64,000 nucleotides of DNA from Henricia sp. BOLD:AAB3569 (lineage: Eukaryota; Echinodermata; Asteroidea; Spinulosida; Echinasteridae). The stretch is from assembly GCA_037783545.1 (NCBI GenBank), contig JBBELK010001245.1, positions 124,001 to 188,000 of the forward strand, written 5' to 3'. Position 1 is the first letter of the stretch. Every line of letters starts with the position of its first letter. Shown here piece after piece: positions 11,410-21,545 of the stretch. Below the pieces are notes generated by a model. The model saw only the letters and a list, made by a program, of their open reading frames with translations, had not been told where the DNA came from and ran no database searches. The position numbers and the translations under genes were made by a program.

Positions 11410-12518
11410 TTAATGAAATAATGAAAGAGATTCTTCAGACTTGGTCTTGTACGCAGCTGCTAAAATGGGTGGCTGCCCATAATCTCTTTTCAGCAGCCAT
11501 TGCGCTCTCTCATATCCTTTAGCTGGTGGTTCTATCATAGGATCACTCTTTAATCAGCTCATGTGCCTCTCCTTTTGTGTATTTCAACAGCAGCTCTAAT
11601 CTTCTGGCTGCATCTTTTGTTTTGTCTTCAACCACGTATTTAAAATTCTTTATGAAGCTGAGGTAAGACAGTACATTAGTGCCATCAAAGGGGTCTAACT
11701 CTGCATTTGGGAGGGCAAATTCTTTCTGGTTTTGAACTATTTTGTCAAGGATTGATGCCAATTGTCGGCTGAGGCAAGGCACAACTTTGTTCACATGTGG
11801 ACTGGATGGCATTATTCTTTGGCTTGGAGCTCTGCCTTTGTGACTCCAACGTGATGTCAACATTATTCTTTTTTATCAATATGAAAAGGACTTGCAATAG
11901 GATTCAGTGAGCTCTGTGGTTCTTGCGTGCCTTTCATTACGTCTGCTGACCGCGGTCAACGTCAAGTGAAATGCCTTTCACTACTTCTTCACAAAGCTTT
12001 GCTGATGTTTGTGACAATACATCAACATTTTCTTGTTCCAACATTTTGGAAACTGCTCTGGCAGCATGGAGCTCTGCATTTATCTCTATTTCTTTTTGTT
12101 CTTGCTCAATTCTCTTAAATTCTTCTTCTATTTCTTGCCGGCGTCTTAGGGTCATGACCCTTTCTTGTACTCGGCGGATTTCTTCTTCTGCCTCTTCTAA
12201 ATGCAATTTTCTCTCAAGGAGGCGTTTGCGTTGTTCCAATCTATTTCTGTGTTGAATTGCTGCTGACTTTGCAGCCAACTCAACTTCACGCTGTCGGTTT
12301 TTGAATGCAAGTGCTGAAGTCGTGGTTCTAGCTGATACACATGAGGCATTGCTGTTCAAATGTCCGGCTACAGAAACACTGTCATGTGGCTGAATCTCTA
12401 CTCCGGCCCCGGTATCACTGTGTGCATGTAATGACAGCTCTGGCATCGACATGGCACTCACAGGGCTTTCATCATGAGAAACTTTATTATCTTTGTGAAA
12501 GGTTTCAGAAGTAGCCAT
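11410..12518 (-). pseudogene. Broken BEL/Pao-type gag
   Basis: On the minus strand an ATG frame at 12518 encodes 193 residues: a Ser/His-rich N-terminus, then a long charged coiled coil (about residues 75-150, rich in Glu, Arg and Lys). Further frames follow. The segment at 11863-11543 contains LDPFDGTNVLSYLSFIKNF and ARRLELLLKYTKGEAHELI. The last frame, down to the stop at 11410, contains PPAKGYERAQWLLKRDYG. That order is the signature of the gag-like N-terminal region (DUF1759 type) of BEL/Pao retrotransposons. At least three frame breaks are seen, near 11940, in an A-run near 11870, and near 11550. No protease, reverse transcriptase or integrase follows, so the copy is also truncated. Confidence 0.75.
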
Positions 12519-14060
12519 CTTCGAAAAGTTTATCTATTAGTATGCAACTTTTACTCTGCATAAACTATTTGCAAGTACATGTAGGCCTACTTCTAGCTGT
12601 TGCACGAGAATACTCTTGCCCAATATCCGGACAAATGACTGCTGCACTGTTGACAATTACAACTTGCCCAATATCCGGACAAACTTCCCCGATACTCCTA
12701 TTTCGTTTTCAGTCACAACATTTCACAATAACTTTTATCGATGTCTGGCGTCTTTTACTATGAAATGTTCACGATTTACGATCACAGTTTCAGTGTTCTT
12801 AGTCTTTACTCAAACGAAAAGCCGAGAAATATTCACTCACAGTTGTCAATCGACGGGTCGTTCAACTTTCTTTAGGTCCAATTTCTGAGTCCAAATTTCA
12901 CAAAATTCACGGTTTCACAAGTCTCATATAAGACGATAAATCTGTTTAATGAACACTCTGGACTTCCAAGTTAACACAACTTTCAGTTAAATCTGACAGT
13001 GATAAGAATATTCTGTAAACTTCGTCGTTAGGTAAAAGACGGTTTCAGACGTGCGGACTGCTGTATGGAGCACATGCTTTCTCAGTGTGTACTAATTGCC
13101 CCATAATTCTTTGCGGTCGTACGTTTCGTATGCAAATGATCTCCACTGGTTAAAGGCAATGTCAAATGCAAATTCGTACAAGTAAATCAATATGCAAATC
13201 ACACAGTTTTAAAGGGAAAATCAGCACAACAACATTATGGAAACTACAAGGACATTTAGCCATTTTCTGTTATTTTAATTTAATTTTAACTACTTGCCTT
13301 ATAAACAACTCAAAATACAAAAGACTTGTATATAATTGAAACATTTCAAGTTATTGAGTTGTAAATAATAGATATATCCCTTTATCTGCTGTAAATAATA
13401 GTTTGTGAAAACGTTAAACCAGTTGTGTTTGTCTTCCATCTTTTGCGTACAGGCGAGGTTCGTCTCCTAATTTAGGTAAAAAGGGGCGTTACTGTGACAG
13501 TGTGTAGCTGTCATAGCTGCTAAGGGGGATTCTTTGATGAACATCAAGTTTAGCCGTTTCTTTTCGCATGCTCTCCGATTTGTTGATAAAGCCCACTGCT
13601 GAGGCCGAAGATGGCACTAAAATTAACATGTATATATTGCTTTTTGCTAGAATACGCCTACATTTGCTTTCACAAAAATTAACATTCACAAAATTATACG
13701 TTTTTTTCCTCAAAAACCTGAAACTTTCAAGGTGTTTCCAAAGTTTGGATGGGTATTTTCTACTTCCAGCAGAGGATAATCCTGTAGTTAGAGGCTAGGC
13801 TACAAAAAAGCAAGTTTGTTGGGATTATATCCTGATTTAATCTATGTGGAATGAGCTGACCTGAATCGCGCATCTCAAAAACAGCTCTAAAAGTGCAGGT
13901 TTTCAGGGAGGATATTTAGGCAGATTGGCGCACTCTGTCTTAGCGGCTCTTAAGGATGCTGATGCAGCCAGCCTTGCCACAAGACGTGACCATACACGTT
14001 ACTGACTGATAAAATAATACATTAAACATCAGTAGTTAGAGAAGCTACACAAATTGTCTG
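12519..14060. other. No gene; 5' flank of the gag remnant
   Basis: TTGCCCAATATCCGGACAAA occurs twice, at about 12617 and 12663 (46 bp apart). The rest to 14060 shows no coding signal or repeat that I could place. Confidence 0.4.
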
Positions 14061-14400
14061 TACCCCTTCCATGCCAATTACTTGTCATTTATGACCGCCA
14101 TCTTGAGTTTGTGGCTTTTATCGTTTGTGGCAGGTTGGATTTACTTTTTATTGATACCAGTGAATTGCCTGACCATGAAAACCCTAGGGTAGACATTTAA
14201 ATCACTGTTCTACTCCAAATATTAAAGAAGTTACAGCCATTTCAGCGATTTTCAAGGTCAACGGCGGCCATCTTGGAATTGACCCAGATTTCACCTATTT
14301 CCGGTGGGTTGATTTCGGTAGACATTTTTCTGTCATTGACCACATTGAGTAGGACCAGAAACCGTTGAAAAACTTTTTGTTAGAATTTGTTTGGGGTAGT
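14061..14400 (+). repeat. Dispersed repeat, inverted partner at 44738-45075
   Basis: Contains GACCGCCATCTTGAG and GGCGGCCATCTTGG and ends with a GTCATTGACCACATTGA-like stretch. The reverse complement of 44738-45075 aligns along its length with many substitutions. It is therefore an old interspersed repeat. No coding capacity was seen. Confidence 0.7.
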
Positions 14401-14587
14401 GTACTATATCTACCCGTCTTTTAGCGTCGTTTCAGCCACGCCACCATTTATGCCGCGCCAGCGGACCGAATCTCACGGTGAGGGACATATTTTGTAAATT
14501 TTTTATATTTGATTGGATGCTACTTAATTGTGTTTTAGACGTTCCACCATATTATATACAACCTGGGTGTTTAGTTTCATGAATATA

Positions 14588-15426
14588 CAGGGTGGATAAA
14601 AAAAAATAAACCGAGATATTATTGCTAATTGTAACTGAAGTAGGGCAGTCACGTATGAATGAACGGGAGATATAATATGTTAGGATGGAATCTCCTCTTT
14701 AAAATGTCATCCTGATCATGTCATGGTGTTTCCGGTTGACTGAGCAGTGATCAATCTTATGCAAGGGTCTAGTTATGGATTTGCGCCACTTTCTTTAATG
14801 CATGGCATAGCCTGTTTGGACGCCGCACCAAGTATCCAGTAGCCAAGGACGCCTCGGAAATTAACATGTCGATAACAATTTTGGTGGGGAAAAACCTGCA
14901 TTTTCTTAAACAGAACATTCAGTCCAACATGGGAATGCAGCAAGTTTTTGTTGAGTCCAAGGTCTGGGCGAAGGAGAACTGGTCGGTAATCCGAGAAAAT
15001 TAATGCAATTCAACAATATCTGCATGCAGCAGGGAGAACGCAGCAGTCATAGAAAAAATGTTTTAGCAGGGACTGGCCCTAACCATGTTCAACACAATTG
15101 TTTGGTGGTACCCTTTACAGAATTGTGGCTCGTAAGACATCAACTGCTTTCTGGCGATCTTCAGAGGCATCTTAGGTTTAGCCAATGGATACTTGATCGT
15201 CCTAACAGGCCATGCCATGGTTCAGGCCATGACTGGACGCCATTGAATAAAGTGGCGCAAATCCCAAACTAGACCCTTGCATATCATTGATAACTGCTTA
15301 GTCAACCGGAAACATAATGACATGTTTAGGGTGTCATTTTAAAGAGGAGATACCACCCTAACAGACGACATCTCCCGTTTATTCTCCCGTTAAATATCTC
15401 GGTTTCGTTTTTTGTTATCCACCCTG
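14588..15426. mobile_element. 839-bp TA-flanked DNA element with long TIRs
   Basis: The termini are CAGGGTGGATAA and its reverse complement, flanked on both sides by TA, the target duplication of Tc1/mariner elements. Inverted arms of about 190-210 bp share phrases such as AACGGGAGAT and TTTCCGGTTGACT. The middle has no transposase frame, so it is non-autonomous. Lone arms of the same family occur at 37076-37290 and 62630-62840. Confidence 0.85.
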
Positions 15427-15427
15427 T

Positions 15428-16310
15428 ATAATTCCAGGCGATAGACAACAAATTAGATGTGATTCTAGCTGTGTCATTGTACAATGCAATGTAGGCCTAG
15501 CTAGCCTATATCATGTCATTGTCACCGTGTCATGTGCATGATATTAAGATACAGTTAAACATATATATAGTGGCCACCCAAGGGACCGACACAATTTGGC
15601 CAGTATAAGCAGGTGGCCCTTATATAGAGGTTTAGCGTACACATCCAGGAATATTCAAACATAAAAAAAACATACCACAGTGCAAGTCTATAGTTGAATA
15701 CTGCTAAAAGTGAAGTGTATGAAAGGTTTCCTCATTAAAAAGTTCAAAATATTTCAGTTTTTAATAATTTTTAAAGCTTCTCAAAAAAATTCTCAGAGTA
15801 GCTTGATTAATTGGGGCAATTTATTGTGTGTGGCCAGATTATCCAGGTTTAACTGCCATAGGATTGTTCATACAGAAATCCTAGTGTCCTGGCCACTGGC
15901 CGCGTTAGAGAGGGGCCCTAATATCAAGGTTCCACCTCCATATGTTTGTGTACAAACTTGTTTAGGACCGAACAAATGTGTCCACTTTTAATGTGGTTGC
16001 ATCATTATAGAGGTGGCCTGAAGAGCAGGTTTTACTGTACTACGTGTAGGCTTACACAACATGTTGGCGTATTAACGAGTGTATCGCTGTGCATAGCAAA
16101 GGGCATTTTTACGGGCATAGTTACATAAGTTAAGTTTAGGCTAGAGCTAATTCCTCTGAACATTAATTGCCCGGATCATGCAGACGCCAAGTGGCATGCA
16201 TGAATCATGGAGGAATTGTGGCCTAGGCTAGGCCTAAAAAGAAGACTGAGTGATAATACTACCAAAAAAGTATATGATTTGTATATTAAATGTGTGTGTA
16301 ATGATTTATT
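15428..16310. other. No gene recognised
   Basis: AT-leaning DNA with several TAGGCC-type palindromes. Short open frames near 15710-16130 resemble nothing known. Confidence 0.4.
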
Positions 16311-16313
16311 TTC

Positions 16314-16405
16314 TAGAAGCAGAAAGCCAAACTGTCGACTTGAGAACATCGACCACCAGGGTCTTGGATGAAGCCAGTGGCTCGACGACTAGTGTTGAGT
16401 GACCG
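16314..16405 (+). other. Possible 5' exon 1
   Basis: Bounded by an acceptor-like TTTTCTAG and a strong donor GTGAGC. One frame is open until a TGA near the 3' end, so it is more likely untranslated than coding. It is assigned to the ZU5/death gene only because of strand and spacing. Confidence 0.25.
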
Positions 16406-16576
16406 GGTGAGCATTACCGGTAGGCCTATACACTTTCAGTTAGCGTGTTTTTGGATTATGTAAAGTTATTTAAGATTAAACAATTATGTGGTTGAATATA
16501 ATTAATAAGCCTGCCTAAAGTGAATGTGTACATGCCCACAAAGTCCACAACATGTGAAATTTATCATCCTTTCAGG

Positions 16577-16720
16577 GTTTTGTCCTTTACGTAAACATTC
16601 GAACTGAAGTCCTGATGACTGGAGTTTTCCTTCTTATCCGACTTCACCTCTCTTCTGCTTACCGAAACAAGGGATATACAACCCCCGCCATTGTCTTAGC
16701 AAACGCAGTCAACACCCATT
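16577..16720 (+). other. Possible 5' exon 2
   Basis: Preceded by TCCTTTCAG and followed by GTGAGT. One frame is open throughout but ends in TAG exactly at the donor, and the other two have internal stops. An untranslated leader exon fits best; chance splice-site matches cannot be excluded. Confidence 0.3.
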
Positions 16721-16822
16721 AGGTGAGTTTGAAATTTCTTTTTTCCAATTGTTTAAAGTCCACGCACAGCCAACTATGGATTATACTTATAGCCAGTAAG
16801 CCCTATTATAATTTGATGTCAG

Positions 16823-16962
16823 TATAGACCGTATCGAATAGCCGCCATTTCGTGGGCAGTTTCTTTGTTCCTTGAGGACATCCATGGTTGCACATATTGT
16901 GCTTCGCGGTTTAAGTAACAAAAGGTGCCCCACGAATTGGCGGCTATTCGATACGGTCTATA
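16823..16962. mobile_element. 140-bp MITE
   Basis: Near-perfect inverted ends, TATAGACCGTATCGAATAGC and its reverse complement, include TA at both edges as expected for a mariner-type target. A half copy lies at 55052-55118. Confidence 0.85.
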
Positions 16963-17433
16963 CCCCGGTGTTGTGCTGAGTTGAGCAGGTCAGCTCGCGA
17001 GCTCGGTCCCAGTCGGGGTTCCAGTCAACTTCCTGCTTCCCCATAATTAACTTAGTCCATTGTCAACTGTGGGTATCCGATATCTGTTTTATAGATATCC
17101 GATATCTTTTTAGATATCCGTGCGTGCATGGATACCCACTGGCCTCATGCACTAAACCTGAACAGTATGGGAGAACCGTCCAATACTGGGTGAGGGCGGA
17201 TGTCCGCGAACTCAGCAGTGTGTGTCATCTTGTTTCCAGCGTCATTCGCTTAAAAAGTTTACAGCGTAGACTCATCACGCCATTCTTTTTTATCGGTTGC
17301 TATGCATGCAATTAACATGATTATCATGCCTGGTAAAAAACAGCTGACGTTCCTCCACCCTCACCCATAAGCCTACATTAAACAAATTTACTTTTTGTAC
17401 TTGTTAAGTTATTTATATGTGTATTTTACAGGT

Positions 17434-17535
17434 TGTTGTTCCAGACAGTTCCAACGAGGGACGTGAAGGAGAAAACGAAGAGGGCACAAAATTCACCAGT
17501 CGGGATTTCAACCCTCTGTCCTGGAAGATGCTGTA
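17434..17535 (+). other. Coding-like segment after TTTTACAG
   Basis: After a good acceptor the frame reads PDSSNEGREGENEEGTKF and reaches a stop 34 codons on. It could be a terminal exon of an alternative transcript or a chance frame. No donor precedes the stop, so it does not join the downstream exons. Confidence 0.25.
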
Positions 17536-18317
17536 GGCCTACCAGTTGAGCTATGAGGCAGTTGTGTACTCCCTCAGGTTTTACATACAAACTTGTTTTG
17601 CACTATTCAATGATCATTGAAATGAAACCCCCAATAGGACACGCGGGATTTGCCTTTTTATAATATTTCGTGAAAATGGTTAGTTTGATGGTAAAAACAC
17701 AAAAATAAAAAGGGGGAGGGGTCACGTGCCTTCCCTTTCCAGTGTCTCTCCCCCAGGCCCCTCCTCCACAAACAACATCCTGATATATGTATTGCCCTGA
17801 AAAAGGCAAGAAAAGTGGGGAAAAAGATTTTTTGAAAACGATATACTTTTAATAGCTGTGACTGCATGAATGCTGTGCTCTGATTATACATGTATGTATG
17901 GCAAATTGAAAATGAATTAATTCGGAGTGGAAGGGGAAGATGTATATTCCTACTCGCACACTCAGATTATGGAAAAATTGCATCGTATTATTACATTGGA
18001 CTTGTTCATCAACTCATGCAAAAAGTAGATGTACTAGACATTGTTTGAATTTGAACACTTTCTGTTTTGTATTCAAAGGTGTTTTGACGGTAATTGACGG
18101 TGCGCGAGTGCTCAATAGAGGGCGCTATTGATTCTGTACATGCGGGATGCGTGTTTTTTTTTTACACCGCAGCGAGGGGTACACCCCAATTTGTCAACCC
18201 GAATAGAGTCTAAGTTTCCAATGACTGACACTTCTCGAGTGACAATCTTGGAAATAGTGACAACTCTTACTCTCACTATTAGAGAAAAAGAAGAAACCGA
18301 GAAATTTCGGAAAATCC

Positions 18318-18400
18318 CAAACATGCATAGATTCGAACCAGGGACCTTATGATTACAAGTCGAGCTCTCTTCTAACCAGACCATGAAGCTGGTTGCAAAC
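18318..18400 (-). repeat. tRNA-like fragment
   Basis: Read on the minus strand it shows TGGTCTGGTTAGAAGAG (A-box-like), an anticodon-loop-like CTTGTAA, and TGGTTCGAATC (B box). Acceptor-stem pairing is poor, so it is probably the head of a tRNA-derived SINE or a dead tRNA gene. Confidence 0.45.
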
Positions 18401-18413
18401 CGACCGCATTCAA

Positions 18414-18472
18414 AACCCTAAATTCCTTTAAAATAACCAACCCTAAACCCTAACCCTGAACCCTAACCTATT
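18414..18472 (-). repeat. Interstitial telomere-like repeats
   Basis: Several degenerate CCCTAA units in a row (TTAGGG on the minus strand). It is a short relic, not a chromosome end. Confidence 0.7.
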
Positions 18473-19228
18473 ATATAGTCTCCTCTCAAGACGCTAAAAA
18501 GGTACAAACCCCATTGTTCTCCCCTCGCAGTGGTGTAACAAAAAATTACGCATGCGGGATCGCGGAAACCGTGTTCGCATGATCGTTTCAACATTCATGC
18601 TTTTGGCAACGTTTTTTGCCCCATAGTTGTAGAATAATCATTTAGTTTCATAGGACCCTGGATCTCAAACCAGCGGTAAGGACAGTATTTAGCTTTATTT
18701 GATGCTTTTAAAATTTGTTGCAGTTTTGGATGGATTTTCACCCCGTCCCGTGTGTTTACCTGGGGCGAGTTTGCAACGTTACTCGCCGCTGCAGGTAATA
18801 CCGCCCTCTCGCGGTGGTGTTGTCTGCGCCCGTGTTTTGGAAGCTTGTTACAGAGTTTTACTGTTTATTAAGTTATTACTGTTTAGTTTTAGTTTTCTTA
18901 CCGTATGGATAGGTTAAATTTTAACCCATTTGGGTTAAAGTTTAACCCAGGTAATTGTTCAGTGTGTGGACCAAAACTGTACTTGTCATGTGTGAAAAGA
19001 ATTGGGAAAATGTTGACTGCATTTTGCAATTTTTTAAAAGTGTCGATTTCACCTTTAAATGCTGCTCATTCATGCATGACATAAGGTATCGACCCACCAT
19101 TCTATGCATTGTACTAATCATTCCCACCAAGTTTCGTGTAATTCCAAAATTTACTTTGGGAGATATAATAAATTATTTAGAGGGGAACTTACTGTTGTTG
19201 AGGTGTTTATTAACAACTATGTAGTACT

Positions 19229-19350
19229 TCTAATTTCTAATTCTTCATGGGTTTCCTCACGCTTGCGAGTAACAGTGCAATGGGCACTATTGAGGAATCC
19301 TTGGTATGAATACAAGAAATAAATAAAAAAAAAATAATAATAATAATAAT
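19229..19350 (+). mobile_element. SINE family A, 3' tail only
   Basis: Matches the last third of the SINE at 46068-46432, including TGAGGAATCCTTGGTATGAA, and ends in A-rich then TAA triplets. The tRNA head is missing, as in a 5'-truncated insertion. Confidence 0.75.
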
Positions 19351-19431
19351 CAAATGAAGCTCTGAGCCCTTTATTTTCAATGTTATAAGCCTTATGAAAA
19401 CACTCTGAATCCGTTTCTATTTCTACTGCAG

Positions 19432-19541
19432 CCCATCTGGTTTAAGAGTAAGAACATCTACTTTCGATTCTGGGTTAGGCAGCAACACACACTCAAGCGC
19501 AAGTTTAAATGAGTTGAACGAGGATGATGACAGTATATCAA
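19432..19541 (+). CDS. ZU5/death gene: Ser-rich linker exon
   Basis: After TTTCTACTGCAG a frame reads RTSTFDSGLGSNTHSSASL followed by an acidic run NELNEDDDSIS, ending at donor GTATGT. Composition is that of a disordered cytoplasmic linker, common before ZU5 in UNC5-like proteins. The exon enters in phase 2 and leaves with one base over, which exactly fits the two bases that open the next exon. The exon before it was not found, so the true start of the protein is unknown. Confidence 0.7.
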
Positions 19542-19884
19542 GTATGTAGTAAACACTGACAAAACATTATCACTGACCAAAGTTAAATCTTTCCTCATGT
19601 AAAGAAATTTTCATTCGTAGAGAGCAGCGAACCATGGAGGCCTGTTAAAACCATTTACCACTTTTGTTAATAGGTCACGATTTTGTTTGACCACATTTAA
19701 CAAAATGCCTCATCCTTTTAGTTAGTAAGCGAGAAAGGGTATTATCCCATTGAAGAAACAACCATGACTCTAAATGTCAACAGTCTGCTTTAATATCTAT
19801 GTTATAGTGCAGTACTTTTTTATCCAGGAGTTTTAATGTTGTTACATGCTGTATAACTCATAAGCAACAAGATCATTATTTTTG

Positions 19885-19914
19885 GGGTTGGGGGGGGGGG
19901 GGGGGGGGGGGGGT
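19885..19914. repeat. Poly-G tract
   Basis: An almost uninterrupted run of about 27 G, a strong G-quadruplex candidate on the + strand. It is intronic in the gene model, and its length is likely to vary between individuals or be misread. Confidence 0.85.
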
Positions 19915-20072
19915 TCATACATCACATATTTTGTGCAAGAAAAAATAACAAACCATTTGTAAACGTTGAACAAAAATGTTCTTCTCTTTGAAATGTACTA
20001 ATAGTGCCTTGGCAGTAATGTTTGTGTCCATGAATTACTTTTGTGGTTAATTTTATCTTCGTCCATATGAAG

Positions 20073-20164
20073 ACAAGGACCGAGAAGCCAGTAAAACTCC
20101 AGAAGATTCCGTCATGAAGCCTGTCAAATATGTGACCAAAATGTCGCTTACTTTACATTCCTGT
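20073..20164 (+). CDS. ZU5/death gene: second linker exon
   Basis: 92 nt after an acceptor ending ATATGAAG and before the donor GTGAGT. The frame reads KDREASKTPEDSVMKPVKY, another charged, Ser/Thr-rich linker. The phase matches both neighbours. The acceptor is weaker than the others, so the 5' edge is the least certain point. Confidence 0.6.
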
Positions 20165-20381
20165 GTGAGTAAACGATTGGTTATAGTTTTTATTCAAATA
20201 TTTGATATTTAATATATTAAATTTTTAAAAATTGTATTACAGGTACTGCATGATCAAATCATATGTTAGTAGCAGCAGCAGTGTGTTGATTCTTGCACGT
20301 TAAAATAGGAATTAAGTAGAGCAAATGTTTCTTTCGCAGATCACAACTTTAATTTTCAGTTACTAAAATCTGTTGTTTCAG

Positions 20382-21032
20382 GTCAGAGGAGCACCATCCT
20401 GCCAAAAGACTCACCTACAGTTGTTGTTAGATGAATTCAACAATCAATTAGCTAAGATGAGTGTGAGCGACCGATGGAAAATGCACCTCCACCTGCCGTA
20501 CATCGCTCTCGGTTACTTTGACCATAGAGGAGGGAATCTTGATCTTGAGGACTATGGCGTCCACCTCACCATTCCACAAGGCGCATTAACCCAAGTCCAG
20601 GATCCTCAGCTAGTATACATCTACATTGATCCCACAGCACCACAACTCGAGAGAATCGCATCACCAGAGGTGCCGCTTTCACCCATGGTTCAGTGCGGGC
20701 CTCAGGGCTTGCAGTTTACGGAGAGTGTGGTTCTGTCGTTCCCACACAGTGCTAACGGAAATTATAAACAGATCACACCACTCATGTGCCATGACGATAC
20801 CACAGAGGGTGGATGGAAGGAATTTGATGGCAAGGCGATGATGTTCATGACAGATCGGAGAGTCGTTTTCCTGGTGGACCATTTTACTATATATAAACTA
20901 AGCGGGACACCCCCTGATGAAATGACTAAATTGCTGACGATAGGTGCCTTTGGGCCTGTCCTAGACCCAACAAGTCATCGGTCCAGAATTTGTGTTCACA
21001 GTTGGAACCACGGTGCTGTAGACAGTGAAAAG
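20382..21032 (+). CDS. ZU5/death gene: ZU5 exon (UNC5/PIDD-like)
   Basis: A 217-codon exon between TGTTGTTTCAG and the donor GTAAAT, phase 0 at both ends. A short helix-like lead (about residues 1-40) precedes a ZU5 domain (about 42-190). Its hallmarks are GGNLDLEDYGVHLTIPQGAL, then SPMVQCGPQGLQF and VVLSFPH, as in UNC5 and PIDD. ZU5 folds against UPA and the death domain and can hold the death domain inactive. The tripeptide HFT at 20880-20888 sits where PIDD carries its self-cleaving HFS. The end (GAFGPVL, then RICVHSW) begins the UPA domain. No membrane segment is visible in the exons found, so receptor or cytosolic form is undecided. Confidence 0.9.
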
Positions 21033-21222
21033 GTAAATTTCACATTGCTTTGTCATTTGACATCACGTCCAGGCAAGCCAAGCTAATTTCAACGTCTAAG
21101 TGCTGGAACTTGTAGCCATGTTATGAACGTCTAGGTTTATTTCTTGTTCTTGTCATGTATTGTATTGCATGTTTAAACCAAGCCTAGGTTTGTTCTGGAT
21201 GATGATCAGTAAACGTGCACAA

Positions 21223-21545
21223 GGTACCGTGGCCGAGTGGTTTGGGTCATTGACTCGCAATAATAAGTAAAAACTTGGGGTTGCTGGTTTGAGCCTCCCC
21301 AGGCCGCAGTTATACCTGTGCCCTTGAGCAAGGCACTGAACCACACTTGCTCCATCATTCGGAAGGGGTGTTAAGCCGTTGGTCCAGTGTGTTAGGTAAC
21401 GGTAACGCACTTTAAAGATCATAGAGCATTATTTCGTGAAGAGCAAGAGGATTCCCGGTGTCTCTGGCCGTTTCTAATTATTCATGGGTTTCCAATGGGC
21501 ACTTTTGAGGAATCCTTGGTATGAATACCAGAAAGCAACAATAAG
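21223..21545 (+). mobile_element. tRNA-derived SINE (family A)
   Basis: The head GGTACCGTGGCCGAGTGG resembles a Leu/Ser tRNA A box, with a degraded B box near 21285. The body contains the CCCTTGAGCAAGGCAC motif shared by many animal SINEs. It matches the copy at 46068 throughout. It lies about 190 bp into the long intron. Confidence 0.85.

Noticed and set aside
19621-19660. Exon after TTTCATTCGTAG
   Set aside because: The frame closes quickly, no donor is found, and the exons on either side join in phase without it.
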